Assembly: GCF_009742725.1 (NCBI RefSeq)
Contig: NZ_WPHG01000001.1
Coordinates: forward strand, 1,028,001-1,092,000
Source of the DNA: Nitratireductor arenosus
GTDB lineage: Bacteria; Pseudomonadota; Alphaproteobacteria; Rhizobiales; Rhizobiaceae
Length of the DNA: 64,000 nucleotides
Direction of reading: 5' to 3'
Shown here: in pieces, positions 17,956 through 28,200 of the stretch
Numbering within the stretch: the first letter of the stretch is position 1
How the letters are laid out: each line of letters begins with the position of its first letter
Made by a program: the position numbers and the translations under genes
Notes under the pieces: model-generated
The model's database searches: none
What the model saw: only the letters and a program-made list of their open reading frames with translations
Told to the model about the DNA's origin: nothing

Positions 17956-19506
17956 ATGCCCAACGTCAAGGAACACGGCAAGGCAACGCGGCGCGAGTGG
18001 GCCGGCCTGGCTGTCATCGCCCTGCCCTGCCTGCTCTATTCCATGGACCTCACGGTCCTCAACCTCGCGGTGCCGCATATCACCGCCGACCTCAAGCCAT
18101 CCGCGCTGCAGCTTTTGTGGATCGTCGACATCTACGGTTTCATGGTCGCCGGCGCGCTCGTTACCATGGGCACGCTTGGCGACAGGATCGGTCGGCGGCG
18201 ATTGTTGATGATCGGCGCCGTGGCGTTCGGCCTGGCGTCGGTCGTGGCGGCATTCGCATCCACGGCCGCTATGCTGATTTTCGCCCGTGCGCTGCTCGGC
18301 CTGGCAGCCGCTACCCTGGCGCCGTCCACCCTGTCTTTGATCAGCAACATGTTCCGTGATGAAAAGCAGCGGCGGGTGGCGATTGGCGTCTGGATCGCGA
18401 GCTTCTCGGCCGGCGCGGCCATCGGCCCCGTGGTCGGCGGCGTGCTGCTGACATGGTTCTGGTGGGGTTCGGTCTTTCTCGTCGCGGTGCCGGTCATGGT
18501 GCTTCTGCTCGTGCTCGGGCCGCTTCTCCTGCCCGAATATCGCGACGAGGACGCGGGCCGCATCGACCTCGTGAGCGCGGCCCTGTCCATTATTGCCGTG
18601 CTGTCCGCCATATTCGCCCTCAAGAAATTTGCCGAGAGCGGCATCTCGGCCGAGACTGTGCTGGCGCTCGCCGCCGGCATCGTCATAGGCGTCATATTCC
18701 TGGTCCGGCAGCGCCGGCTCACCAACCCGCTGATCGACCTCACGCTGTTCAGGCAGTCAGCTTTCGGCGCCGCACTTTCGGTCAACGTTCTAGGCTTTTT
18801 TGTCGCTTTCGGCTCATTCTTGCTGATCGCGCAATATCTGCAGCTTGTGCTCGGTCTGAGCCCGATGGCCGCTGGCCTTTGGTCGGTTCCACAGGCCGCC
18901 GCCTTCATCGTCGGCTCGACGATCACCCCACCGCTCGCCGAGCGTATCCGGCCCGGCCGGGTCATGGCGCTCGGCCTCGTGGTCGCGGCCGCGTCATTCG
19001 TCATTCTGTCCGGCGTGATGATGCCGGTGACATTGCCGGTCCTGGTAACAGCGGGATGCCTGATGTCGCTTGGTCTGGCGCCTGTGTTCACGCTCGCCAC
19101 GGACGTGATCCTCGGCATCGTGCCGCCGGCCAAGGCAGGTGCTGCTTCGGGCCTGTCGGAAACATCGAGCGAATTCGGCGGCGCGCTGGGCATCGCCGTT
19201 CTCGGCGCCGTAGCCACGGCGGTTTATCGTGCGCAGATGGGCGGCAGCGGTTTGGCCGACGCAACGCTCGCGTCTGCCGGCGACACGCTGGCAGCGGCGT
19301 TGGCCCACGCAGAAAACCTGGCAGAGCCGATGCGGGCGGAACTGACCGCCGCGGCGCGTGCCGCCTATGTGGCCGCTTTCCACATGGCAGCCGCGATCTG
19401 CACGTTCGTGGTGCTGGTCGCCGCCATCGTCTCCGGCACCTGGCTGGACCGCCGACAGCGCCGATCAGGCGGCGGCGCCCCAGCCACGGAGTCGGCGGTC
19501 GGCTGA
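17956..19506 (+). CDS. MFS transporter, DHA2 (14-helix) drug:H+ antiporter family
   Basis: About 516 residues with some 14 membrane helices, the layout of QacA/SmvA-like exporters. It carries the MFS motif A between helices 2 and 3 (LGDRIGRRRLLMIG), the motif D1-like start LYSMDLTVLNLAVPHI and the antiporter motif C region SAGAAIGPVVGGVL. A substrate such as quaternary ammonium or organic cations is typical of relatives but not provable here. ATG 17956 follows GGAGAG at 5 bases. No adjacent TetR regulator is present; the genes downstream are a pseudogene remnant and a glyoxalase-like gene on the other strand. Confidence 0.88.
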   Translation: MPNVKEHGKATRREWAGLAVIALPCLLYSMDLTVLNLAVPHITADLKPSALQLLWIVDIYGFMVAGALVTMGTLGDRIGRRRLLMIGAVAFGLASVVAAFASTAAMLIFARALLGLAAATLAPSTLSLISNMFRDEKQRRVAIGVWIASFSAGAAIGPVVGGVLLTWFWWGSVFLVAVPVMVLLLVLGPLLLPEYRDEDAGRIDLVSAALSIIAVLSAIFALKKFAESGISAETVLALAAGIVIGVIFLVRQRRLTNPLIDLTLFRQSAFGAALSVNVLGFFVAFGSFLLIAQYLQLVLGLSPMAAGLWSVPQAAAFIVGSTITPPLAERIRPGRVMALGLVVAAASFVILSGVMMPVTLPVLVTAGCLMSLGLAPVFTLATDVILGIVPPAKAGAASGLSETSSEFGGALGIAVLGAVATAVYRAQMGGSGLADATLASAGDTLAAALAHAENLAEPMRAELTAAARAAYVAAFHMAAAICTFVVLVAAIVSGTWLDRRQRRSGGGAPATESAVG

Positions 19507-19518
19507 GCCGTCGAGCTC

Positions 19519-19790
19519 AGATGACGCTGAGGTCGCGGAACGGTGCGCCGGCGCCTGCTGCAGCCCGTGGCCGGAAAAGCCGTTTGCGAAGAAAAACCGC
19601 CGACCTCCGGATGCGACCCGACAACAGCGTTCTGATCGAACGTTGTTGTCGTAGCGGCCGGCCCAAGCGCGTGTCATCTTGATCGCCTCAAAGGCGGGAA
19701 TGCACGTCGCCAGCGCCGGCCAGTTCACCTCTTCGAAAAGCGGCGGGTTCGAAATCGCCGGATTTCGCGGTCCCGCCGCCCCGTTCGTCC
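19519..19790 (-). pseudogene. C-terminal remnant of an FAD-dependent oxidoreductase (DAO family)
   Basis: Reading leftward from about 19790, the translation gives LFEEVNWPALATCIPAFEAI then KMTRAWAGRYDNN. A one-base shift is needed to continue FDQNAVVGSHPEVGG, and a second shift (one T missing) restores FFFANGFSGHGLQQAPA. These are the hallmark C-terminal blocks of FAD-dependent oxidoreductases of the glycine oxidase/sarcosine oxidase (DAO) type. With two frameshifts and no N-terminal part attached it cannot encode a working enzyme. It fills the gap after the MFS gene and pairs with the N-terminal remnant at 20403-21026. Confidence 0.8.
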
Positions 19791-19795
19791 GCTGG

Positions 19796-20245
19796 TTACG
19801 CCTGCGCCGCGCGTTGCAGCGCCATGACGCCGGTCTCCGTGCCGGTCAGCCGGCGCGAGCGTCCATCCTCGCCGACGATCATGGTGATGCGGCGCCGCTC
19901 CGAGGAGAACAGCTCCGATGTCACCACGTCGACCGGCGGGTCGAAGGCGATGGTGGCGCGCCACAGGTCCGGCTTGATGGTTTCCGAAAGTCCGAAGACG
20001 CGCCCCTGCGCAGGCTTGCCATTGAAATGGCCTTCGACCCGGTCGCCAACGGCAAAGGGCGCGCCAGCCTTGGTTTCGGCGCTGGCCGGCGTGGATGCGG
20101 CGGCGGCAAGCGTGTTCCAGTCGCGCGCGCCGTTCTGGCGGGCGACGAGCTCGAGCGCCTTGCCGTGCGAGACGGCGATGCCGTCCGCTGCCAGCGCCTC
20201 GCGCAAACGCCTGGCATGCGTCTTGTAGTCGGTGGATGGTGTCAT
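19796..20245 (-). CDS. Glyoxalase-superfamily-associated small protein
   Basis: 149 residues, intact. The N-terminal 45 residues follow a pattern seen at the start or end of many glyoxalase-superfamily proteins: YKTHARRLREALAADG, SHGKALELVARQNGARDWNTLAA. The rest is a small beta domain (FAVGDRVEGHFNGKPAQGRVFGLSE...ITMIVGEDGRSRRLTGTETGV). Biochemical role unknown. ATG 20245 has AGGAG at 9 bases; GTG one codon upstream is possible. It sits between two pieces of one broken oxidoreductase gene, so it appears to have arrived by insertion or rearrangement. Confidence 0.72.
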   Translation of the reverse strand: MTPSTDYKTHARRLREALAADGIAVSHGKALELVARQNGARDWNTLAAAASTPASAETKAGAPFAVGDRVEGHFNGKPAQGRVFGLSETIKPDLWRATIAFDPPVDVVTSELFSSERRRITMIVGEDGRSRRLTGTETGVMALQRAAQA

Positions 20246-20402
20246 CACCGTTCGCTCCTATCGCTTTGCGAGCGGCATTTTGCTCACGGGAGCCCGCATT
20301 GCCGTTTCGGCCGCCAAGTCGACAGGGAAACGATGGAAACGTCGGAAGCTTCACCATGGCTTGCGCCGCGGGCGGCAGGGGCTTCCGGCCCTTGTGATCC
20401 GC

Positions 20403-21026
20403 TCAGATAGGGATGCGGGCCTGCCACGTCAATATGTGTAGCGACGCAAGCCGGGAAAGGCCGGAAAAGCTGTTGGCGAACAGGCCCCGGTCGGGATCGA
20501 AATCGGCCAGACCGGCCATGGTCGCGACCGCGCCGGCATTGGGCCCGGCCGCGTTGATGGCGACGCCCGCGTCGAACCAGCCCTCGCCCGTTTGCCCGTA
20601 GGCGCCAGCCGCGATGCCCTCGGTCGACAGCCAGGCGAACCGCCCCTTCAGGGCGGCCGCGTCCTCGAGCAGGATGTCGCCGCCCTCGGCACGCTGCACC
20701 GCATGGTTTGGCGGCAAGGATCGGCCGACCGGCCTCCGAGGCCAGGATCAGATAGCCTTTTTCGCGCAGGCCGATATCGGCCTGCGGCCCGAACACCGCC
20801 GTCAGCCGGCAGACCACGTCGAGGGTGAAGCGCGACAGGCGGATGTTTTCGGGGCTCGAGAATTGCTGGCGGATCGAGGCGCAGCACAGCGTGGTCGCGG
20901 CGGTGGCGAATTGCGGATCGCGTTCGATAAGCGCGATCGAGCCCGAAAACCCCTCCTCGCGCAGATACCAGGCGACCGAGCTGCCGACGATCGCGACGAC
21001 GACGATGACGATGCGTAGGTCTTTAC
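20403..21026 (-). pseudogene. N-terminal remnant of an FAD-dependent oxidoreductase (DAO family)
   Basis: From a GTA (21026-21024) where a GTG/ATG start is expected, the sequence reads VKTY. A frameshift is then needed to continue as IVGSSVAWYLREEGFSG and on to IRLSRFTLD and DIGLREKGYLILASEAG. A second shift near 20717 is needed to read HAVQRAEGGDILLEDAAALKG and YGQTGEGWFDAG, then INAAGPNAGAVATMAGL with the middle of the enzyme missing. The FAD-binding GxGxxG is destroyed (VVVAIVG). These losses make it clearly a decayed gene. Its C-terminal blocks lie at 19519-19790, beyond an intact unrelated gene. Confidence 0.82.
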
Positions 21027-21135
21027 CCTGTCCTCCCCGGCTTGCACCCGGTGCGCCGCCTGATGGTGCGCCGTCCCGCATCAGACAGATCCCGCGCCAC
21101 TTGCAAGCCGGCCGTCCCGGCGTCATGAAGGAGCC

Positions 21136-22029
21136 ATGCAGACCACCAGCCCACACCCCCTCCGTTCCGTCCTCTACGTGCCGGCCGCCAACGACAAGGC
21201 GCTCGCCAAGGTCGCCGGGCTTGCCTGCGACGCGGTGATCGTCGACCTCGAAGACGCCGTCGCGCCGGAAGAAAAGACGACCGCGCGCGAACGCATGGTG
21301 CGGTTTTTCGCCGACCGCGAGCGCGACGGTCGCCCGGTCGCGGTGCGGATCAACGCGCTCGCCAGCGAGTGGGGCGCCGACGACCTGGAGGCGGCGCACG
21401 CCTGCCGGCCGGACGCGATCCTGCTGCCGAAGGTCGAGACGCCGCGCGACGTGCTGGAGGCCAATGACCGTCTCGACGGGGCGGAGGCCGCGCCCGGCCT
21501 CGCGCTGTGGGCGATGGTGGAAACGCCGCGCGCGATCCTCAACCTCGGCCCCATCGCCGAACTCGGCCGCAACCGCGGCGCCCGGCTCGCCTGTCTGGTC
21601 GCCGGCACCAACGACCTCGTCAAGGAAACCGGCGTCGCCATGACCGCCGACCGGCAATGGCTGCTTGCCTGGCTGCAGCAGATCGTGCTCGCCGCGCGCG
21701 CGGGCGGTCTTGTTGCGCTGGACGGGGTCAGCAACGATTTTCGCGATCTCGACGCCCTGGCGCGCGAATGCCGTCAGGGCGCGGCGATGGGCTTCGATGG
21801 CAAGACGCTGATCCATCCGGCCCAGATCGGACCGGCCGATCTCGCCTTTTCGCCTTCGGCGGAAGAAGTCGCCCAGGCCGAACGGATCGTCGCCGCCTTT
21901 GCCGCACCTGGCAACGAAAACAAAGGCGTGCTGTCGGTCGACGGCCGCATGACCGAGCGGCTGCATCTCGACCAGGCCAATCGGCTGCTGGCCAAGGCGG
22001 GCCGGCGGACCGGAGAGGAAACCGCATGA
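21136..22029 (+). CDS. CitE-like CoA ester lyase (HpcH/HpaI aldolase/citrate lyase family)
   Basis: 297-residue TIM-barrel protein with the CitE-type landmarks: RSVLYVPAANDKALAKV, the metal-site Asp/Glu in IVDLEDAVAPEEK, RINALASEWGADDL, LPKVETPRDV, LWAMVETPRAIL and GFDGKTLIHPAQIGP. Stand-alone members act as malyl-, citramalyl- or beta-methylmalyl-CoA lyases/thioesterases; without citD or citF neighbours a citrate lyase subunit is excluded. The exact acyl-CoA is not evident. It overlaps the DUF1737 gene by 4 bases (ATGA), a pairing often seen in rhizobia. Confidence 0.88.
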   Translation: MQTTSPHPLRSVLYVPAANDKALAKVAGLACDAVIVDLEDAVAPEEKTTARERMVRFFADRERDGRPVAVRINALASEWGADDLEAAHACRPDAILLPKVETPRDVLEANDRLDGAEAAPGLALWAMVETPRAILNLGPIAELGRNRGARLACLVAGTNDLVKETGVAMTADRQWLLAWLQQIVLAARAGGLVALDGVSNDFRDLDALARECRQGAAMGFDGKTLIHPAQIGPADLAFSPSAEEVAQAERIVAAFAAPGNENKGVLSVDGRMTERLHLDQANRLLAKAGRRTGEETA

Positions 22030-22232
22030 AACTCTATCGCTATCTCACCGGGCCGGACGACGCCGCCTTCTGCCACAAGGTGACGGCGGCGCTGAACAAG
22101 GGCTGGCGGCTGCACGGCTCGCCGGCTTACGCCTTCGACGCCGCCAGCGGAACGATGCGCTGCGGCCAGGCGGTGGTGAAGGAGGTCGACGGCCTCGACT
22201 ACGAGCCCGGCATCAAGCTCGGGGAGTATTGA
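22026..22232 (+). CDS. DUF1737 family protein
   Basis: 68 residues: MKLYRYLTGPDDAAFCHKV, LNKGWRLHGSPAYAFD, CGQAVVKEVDG. The YRYLTGPDD and LNKGWxLHGxP blocks are the DUF1737 signature. Small soluble domain of unknown role. Translationally coupled to the CitE-like gene by the ATGA overlap. Confidence 0.85.
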   Translation: MKLYRYLTGPDDAAFCHKVTAALNKGWRLHGSPAYAFDAASGTMRCGQAVVKEVDGLDYEPGIKLGEY

Positions 22233-22259
22233 ACGGGCGCCCGTGGGCCATAGACCGCG

Positions 22260-22682
22260 TCACGCCACGCTTTCCTCGATCTTTTCCATGTCCTCGTCGG
22301 ACAGGCCGAAATGATGGCCGAGCTCGTGGATCAGCACATGGGTGACGATATCGCCCAGCGTTTCCTCGTTCTCGGCCCAATAGTCGAGAATGGCGCGCCG
22401 ATAGAGCGTGATGCGATTCGGGCCTTCGCCGGTGGCCGGGTTCCAGCGCTCGGCGATGCCGCGGCCCTCGAACAGGCCGAGCAGATCGAACGGGGTTTCC
22501 AGCGACAGATCGTCCATGATCTCCTCGGTCGGAAACTCGGCGATCTGAATGACGATCTCGCCAGTCAGCGTGCGGAAATCCTCCGGCAGATGCGCATAGG
22601 CTTCCAGCGCCAGGATCTCCATCTCGTCGACCGACGGAGAGAGCTGATCGTGCCAGGCGCGGGTCTGGTAGATGCGGGCCAT
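22260..22682 (-). CDS. Minimal zincin-type metallopeptidase (PF06262/DUF1025-like)
   Basis: 140 residues. The C-terminal HELGHHFGLSDEDME is the zinc-binding HExxHxxG motif of the short predicted peptidases of this family. The preceding segments (ILALEAYAHLPEDFR, GEGPNRITLYRRAILDYWAEN) also match. It is cytoplasmic, with no signal peptide. Substrate unknown. Divergent from the SOS-regulated imuA cassette, so the 199-base gap serves both. Confidence 0.88.
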   Translation of the reverse strand: MARIYQTRAWHDQLSPSVDEMEILALEAYAHLPEDFRTLTGEIVIQIAEFPTEEIMDDLSLETPFDLLGLFEGRGIAERWNPATGEGPNRITLYRRAILDYWAENEETLGDIVTHVLIHELGHHFGLSDEDMEKIEESVA

Positions 22683-22843
22683 GCTTTTGTCCTTTGGCCG
22701 CCATATAGCCTTTTGTTTCCGGCCTTGCGAGAGGCGCAGTGGTGAAGGATTCGCCGATGCGGATTTTCATGGTGCGCGTCCCGAGGCGGAATAAATTCTT
22801 ATCGGCCCTGCTTGACTCTTGGGGCGGGCTCTGGAATCCATAA

Positions 22844-22858
22844 GAACATAACAGGAAC
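22844..22858 (+). promoter_or_regulatory. LexA (SOS) box upstream of imuA
   Basis: GAAC-N7-GAAC, read as GAACATAACAGGAAC at 22844-22858, matches the alphaproteobacterial LexA operator (GTTC-N7-GTTC / GAAC-N7-GAAC). It ends 23 bases before the imuA start, and a TTGACT lies upstream at 22812-22817. It implies that imuA-imuB-dnaE2 is repressed by LexA and induced by DNA damage. Confidence 0.88.
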
Positions 22859-22881
22859 AAGGTGGTTTTGGAGCGACTGTC

Positions 22882-23877
22882 ATGGCCAAGCCCGCCGTGG
22901 CGCGGGAGACTGTTGTCGCTTTGCGTCGGCAAATCGCGAGGATCGAAGGGGGCCTGCCCGAAAGGCTGGCAGGGTCCGGCGACGACGATGGCCTCGTGCT
23001 GCGTCACGGCCCCGCCGCCAGACGGGAAACCCGTTTCGGGTCCGCCTTTTTGCCGACCGGCGCCTCAAGCTTCGATACCGCCCTGGGCAGCGGCCTGCCG
23101 CGCGCCGCCCTGGTTGAGATTCATGGCGGTCAGACCCGTGACGCCGGCGCGGTGGCGGGATTTGCCCTGTGTCTTGTCGGACTGTTGCGCAAGACCGGGC
23201 TGGCGGAGCGGGAAAACGCTTTGTGCTGGATCGGCACGGCGGAGATTTTCCGCGAGGCTGGCTTTCCCTACGCGCCCGGCTTGCACCGGTTTTACGGCCT
23301 GCCGGCCGGCGATCTCTTCCTGTGCGCGCCGAACGAGACCAGGGACGCGTTGTGGGTTGCCGAGGAGGCCGCCCGTCAGCACGCCTTTGCCGCGATCGTG
23401 CTGGAGCTGCGCGGCAACCCGGCCCGCCTCGACCTGACCGCCACCCGGCGCCTGCATCGCCGGGCGCAGGAGGCGGGGCGTCCGGTTTTCCTGATCCGCG
23501 AGGCCGGAACCGCCGAGCCGACGGCTGCCCCGGTCAGGATCGCGGTCTCGCCCGCCCCCGCCGCCCTGCGCTCGACCGTATCCGGTCCTATGGCGGCTTC
23601 GATCGGACATCCGGCCTTCGCCGTCACCATCACCAAAAGCCGCGCCGCCCCGGCCGGGCGGCTCGTTCTGGAGTGGAACCCCGATGAATCCAGCTTCCGC
23701 GAAATCCGGCCAGAGAATTCTGGCGCTCTGGTTCCCGCATCTGGCCACCGACCGGATATTCCGGCAGCGGGAGGGACGGTCGTGGCGTTGCGGCCCGCCG
23801 GCACGGCGGCCGCCGCTCCTGGTCAGCCATCGCGAAAACAACACCCAACGCATCGTCGCGCTCGACGAGCGCGCTGA
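22882..23877 (+). CDS. imuA: ImuA, SOS mutagenesis RecA-like protein
   Basis: 331-residue RecA/SulA-related partner of ImuB and DnaE2 in error-prone lesion bypass. The pattern is family-like: FLPTGASSFDTALGSGLPRAALVEIHG at residues 54-80, then the core WIGTAEIFREAGFPYAPGL, PAGDLFLCAP and the RLHRRAQEAGRPVFLIRE strand. It lacks a proper Walker A lysine, as expected for ImuA. The last 64 residues overlap imuB in another reading frame (194 bases) and are low-complexity. Homologues usually end near [15 protein letters not shown], so the tail may be an unconstrained read-through. First gene of the cassette, behind the LexA box. Confidence 0.9.
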   Translation: MAKPAVARETVVALRRQIARIEGGLPERLAGSGDDDGLVLRHGPAARRETRFGSAFLPTGASSFDTALGSGLPRAALVEIHGGQTRDAGAVAGFALCLVGLLRKTGLAERENALCWIGTAEIFREAGFPYAPGLHRFYGLPAGDLFLCAPNETRDALWVAEEAARQHAFAAIVLELRGNPARLDLTATRRLHRRAQEAGRPVFLIREAGTAEPTAAPVRIAVSPAPAALRSTVSGPMAASIGHPAFAVTITKSRAAPAGRLVLEWNPDESSFREIRPENSGALVPASGHRPDIPAAGGTVVALRPAGTAAAAPGQPSRKQHPTHRRARRAR

Positions 23878-25282
23878 GGCGCTTGGCCTGAAACCCGGCA
23901 TCGGCATCGCCGACGCGCGCGCCATGCACCCCGGTATCCAGATCGTCGACGCCCTGCCGCAAGCCGACCGCCGTCTGCTGGAAAGCCTTGCCGACTGGTG
24001 CGACCGCTACACGCCGCTCGTCGCCCTGGAGGGAAGCGACGGGCTGTTTCTCGACATCACCGGCTGCGCCCATCTTTTCGGCAATGAAAAGCGCATGATG
24101 GACGATATCCTGTCCCGGCTTTTCCATCAGGGTTTCGACGCCCGCGCCGGGCTCGGCCCGAGCCCCGGCATCGCCTGGGCGGCGGCGCGGTTCCTGAGCC
24201 CGGCGATCGTCCCGCCGGGTGAGGAGGCCGAAACCCTGGCGCCGTTGCCGCTCGCCGCGCTGCGCATCGCGCCGGCCGTCCGCGCCGGCCTGGAAAGCGT
24301 CGGGTTGAAGACGGCGGGCGCGATCATGGCGGCGCCGCGCGCGCCGCTGACGCGCCGTTTCGGCGCCGCGCTTCTGACCCGGCTCGACCAGGCGCTGGGT
24401 CGGGTCGAGGAAGCGATCACGCCGCGCCTGCCCGTACCGCCGCTGTCGGTCGAGCGGCAACTGGCCGAACCGGTCATGCTGGCCGACGACATCCAGCGGC
24501 TCGTCGGCATGCTCGCCCTGTCGCTGCGCGCCGAGCTCGAACGACGCGGGGAGGGCGCGCATGTCCTGCAGCTTGCCCTGTTCCGGGTCGACGGCGCGAT
24601 GCGGCGTCTCGCCGTCGGCGCCTCGCGGCCGCTGCGCGATCCCGTGCTGATCGGACGCCTGTTTCAGGAAAGGCTCGCCGCGTTCAAGGACCGGATTGAT
24701 GCCGGCTACGGCTTCGAGCTCGTCCGGCTTTCGGTTCTCAAGGCCTCTCCTTTTGCGATCGAACAGACCGATCTTGCCGGTTCGAGCATGGCTGTCGAGG
24801 AAGATCTGGCGCTTTTTTCCGATCGGGTCCGGGCCCGGCTCGGCGAAACGGCATTGTTGCGGCCGGTTCTCGTCGAAAGCCACCGTCCCGAACGCGCCGC
24901 CACATTCGCGCCTGCCGCGCGCGTGCCCGTCGGTTCGATCGGTCGTCCACGATCCGACAAACCCGGCCCCGGTCCAGCCGGGATGACGGAACGGCCGATC
25001 CGCCTTTTTTCGCACCCCGAGCCGGTCGATGTGGTCGCCGCCGAGGTGCCCGAAGGGCCGCCGCTGCGGTTCCGCTGGCGCCGCGCCGTCCACCGTGTCG
25101 CCCGGGCCGAAGGGCCCGAGCGGATCGCCGCCGAATGGTGGCGCGACCCGCAAGATATGCCGACGCGCGACTATTTTCGTGTCGAGGACGATGACGGGCG
25201 CCGCTACTGGCTTTTCCGACAGGGTTTTTACGGCACCGCCGAAACCATGCCGCGCTGGTTCATGCACGGGGTTTTCGCATGA
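23684..25282 (+). CDS. imuB: ImuB, Y-family polymerase-like mutagenesis protein
   Basis: 532 residues. A catalytically dead DinB/Y-family polymerase that bridges DnaE2, ImuA and the beta clamp. The start [20 protein letters not shown] matches the family opening. [25 protein letters not shown] marks the palm region, [11 protein letters not shown] the fingers side, and [18 protein letters not shown] the little-finger transition. A Pro-rich linker ([13 protein letters not shown]) and a C-terminal [28 protein letters not shown] domain are typical. It overlaps imuA by 194 bases at the front and dnaE2 by 4 (ATGA) at the end. Confidence 0.95.
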   Translation: MNPASAKSGQRILALWFPHLATDRIFRQREGRSWRCGPPARRPPLLVSHRENNTQRIVALDERAEALGLKPGIGIADARAMHPGIQIVDALPQADRRLLESLADWCDRYTPLVALEGSDGLFLDITGCAHLFGNEKRMMDDILSRLFHQGFDARAGLGPSPGIAWAAARFLSPAIVPPGEEAETLAPLPLAALRIAPAVRAGLESVGLKTAGAIMAAPRAPLTRRFGAALLTRLDQALGRVEEAITPRLPVPPLSVERQLAEPVMLADDIQRLVGMLALSLRAELERRGEGAHVLQLALFRVDGAMRRLAVGASRPLRDPVLIGRLFQERLAAFKDRIDAGYGFELVRLSVLKASPFAIEQTDLAGSSMAVEEDLALFSDRVRARLGETALLRPVLVESHRPERAATFAPAARVPVGSIGRPRSDKPGPGPAGMTERPIRLFSHPEPVDVVAAEVPEGPPLRFRWRRAVHRVARAEGPERIAAEWWRDPQDMPTRDYFRVEDDDGRRYWLFRQGFYGTAETMPRWFMHGVFA

Positions 25283-28200
25283 AATCCACCGCGCCCGCCT
25301 ATGTCGAATTCGCCGTGCAGTCGAATTTTTCCTTCCTGCGCGGCGCCTCGAAGCCGGAGGAGCTGGTGGTGACGGCGAAGCATCTCGGCCATGCCGCCAT
25401 CGGGCTTGCCGACCGCAATACCGTGGCTGGCGTCGTGCGCGCCTGGAGCCAGTCGAAACATATCAGGCTGTCGGAAACGGCCGCGCCGGGTAAGCTTGCC
25501 TATCATCCCGGGTGCCGGCTGGTGTTCGCCGACACGACGCCGGACGTGCTCGCCTATCCGCAGGACCGCCGCGGCTGGGGCCATCTGTGCCGCCTGCTGA
25601 GCGAGGCCAACATGCGCGCCGAAAGCGAAAAGGGTGCGCCGCGCATCTATCGCGACGATTTGCTTGGCTGGGGCGAGCGGATCTCGCTCGCCCCGATACC
25701 GCGGCTGGCCGGCGGCGAAACGGACGAGTTGGAGCTGCTGCGCTGTCTGCGCGACCGGTTCGGCACCGCCGTCCGGCTCGCGGTCGCGCCGGCCTATGGC
25801 GGCAATGACCGGTTCCGCATCGAGCAGGCGGCGGCGCTAGCCGCCGCGGCCGGCGTGCCACTGATGGCGATCAATGACGTGCTTTATCATGTCCCCGACC
25901 GGCGGCCGCTCCAGGACGTGCTGACGGCGATCCGCCTCAACACGACCGTCGCCGAAGCCGGCTTCGCGCTCGCCGCCCATGCCGAACGCCATTTGAAGCC
26001 GGCGGCGGAAATGGCGCGGCTGTTCCGCGATTTTCCCGAAGCGCTCGCCGAAACCGTCGATTTCGCCGAAAGCCTCGCCTTCTCGCTCGGCGAATTGAGT
26101 CACAACTATCCCGACGAGACCACCACACCCGGCCGCGACCCCCAGGCCGAGCTGGCGAGCCTAACCTGGCAGGGCGCGCGAGACCGCTACCCGCAGGGCC
26201 TTCCCGACGGGGTGGCGGACAAGATCCGCCATGAATTGGAAATCGTCGCGCAGAAGGATTACGCGCGCTACTTCCTCACCGTGCGCGACATCGTCGCGCA
26301 CGCCCGCGCCGAAAAGGGTATTTTATGCCAGGGGCGGGGCTCGGCGGCCAATTCCGTCATCTGTTTCTGCCTGGGCATCACCGAGGTCGACCCGGTTTTG
26401 ATGATGGAAGGTCTTTTCGAGCGTTTCATCTCCACCGAGCGGGATGAGCCACCCGACATCGACGTCGATTTCGAGCATGAGCGCCGCGACGAGGTCATCG
26501 CCTATATCTACCGGAAATACAGCCACACGCGCACCGCGCTCGCCGCCTCGGTCGTGACCTATCGCGGCCGTTCGGCGATGCGCGAAGTAGCCAAGGCGAT
26601 GGGCCTTTCCGACGATGTTCAGTCAGCCCTTTCCGGCTCGATCTGGGGCTGGTCGTCATCCGAACTCGGCGTGCGGGAGGCCAGGGCGGGCGGGCTCGCC
26701 GAAAGCGATCCGGTGTCGAGTCACGTCATGCAGCGCGCCAATGAGATCATCGGGTTCCCGCGCCATCTCTCCCAGCATGTCGGCGGGTTCGTCATCACCC
26801 GCGACCGGCTCGACGAGATCGTGCCGATCGTCAAGACGGCTATGGAGGAACGCAAGATGGTCGAATGGGACAAGGACGACCTCGACGCCGTCGGATTGAT
26901 CAAGGTCGACGTTCTGGCGCTCGGCATGCTGTCGTGCCTGCGGCGCGCCTTCGACCTGCTCGAAGACCATTATCGCGAACGCGACCGGTTCGGCCGCAGG
27001 CTGACGCTGGCGACGCTGCCAAAGGAGGATACGCGCGTCTACGACATGATCTGCCGGGCCGACACGCTCGGCGTTTTCCAGATCGAAAGCCGCGCCCAGA
27101 TGTCGATGCTGCCGCGACTCAAGCCGCGTTGTTTTTACGACCTGGTGATCGAAGTCGCGATCGTGCGTCCGGGCCCGATCCAGGGCGACATGGTGCATCC
27201 TTATCTGCGCCGCCGCGAAGGCAAGGAGCCGGTCGACTATCCGAGCCCGCAAATGCGCCGCATCCTGGAAAGAACGCTCGGCGTGCCGCTGTTTCAGGAA
27301 CAGGCGATGAAGATCGCCATCGACGCCGGCGGCTTTTCGCCCAGCGAGGCCGATCAGCTGCGCCGCGCCATGGCCACCTTCCGGCGCAACGGCACCATCC
27401 ACGATTACCGGGACAAGCTGATTTCGGGCATGGTCAGCCGGGGATACCGGCAGGATTTTGCCGAACGTTGCTTCAAACAGATCGAGGGCTTCGGCGATTA
27501 CGGTTTTCCCGAAAGCCACGCCGCCTCCTTCGCGCTGCTCGTCTATGCCTCGTGCTGGTTCAAGACCTTCTACCCGGACGTCTTTTGCGCCGCGATCCTG
27601 AATTCGCAGCCGATGGGGTTTTACGCCCCGGCTCAACTCGTGCGCGACGCGCGCGAGCACGGCGTCGAGGTCCGGCCCGTCGATATCAACGCCTCCGACT
27701 GGGACTCCACGCTGGAGGAAGCGCCCTTCGATCCCGCGCGCCTCGCCGACCGGCACGCGGAGATGGCCGACATTATCAGGAGTCGTTATGCGGTCCGTCT
27801 CGGCTTTCGCCGCATCAAGGGATTGGCGCAGGACGCGATCAAGCTGCTCGTGGAAAGACGTGGCGCCGGTTACGATTCCGTGCGCGATCTCTGGCTGCGC
27901 TCCGGTCTGCCCGCCGGCGTCGTCGCCCGGCTGGCCGAGGCCGACGCCTTCGGCTCGCTCGGTCTTAACCGCCGCGACGCGCTATGGGCGGCCAAGGCGC
28001 TCGACGACAAGAGCGCGGCCGAGCGCCTGCCGTTGTTCGAGCGCCCCGATGCGCAGCTGCGCGACCGGGAACCCGATGTCGCGCTGCCGCCGATGCCGCC
28101 CGGCCAGCACATCGTCCACGACTATCGCACGCTGGCGCTTTCACTGAAGGGGCATCCGGTTCAGTTCCTGCGCGCGCGCCTGGAAGCCGAGGGCGGCCTG

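Noticed and set aside
18132-19217. 361-codon leftward frame opposite the MFS gene
   Set aside because: Low-complexity Ala/Thr/Arg translation; the plus strand encodes a clear membrane transporter.
26656-27756. 366-codon leftward frame opposite dnaE2
   Set aside because: Antisense shadow; no start signal or family match.
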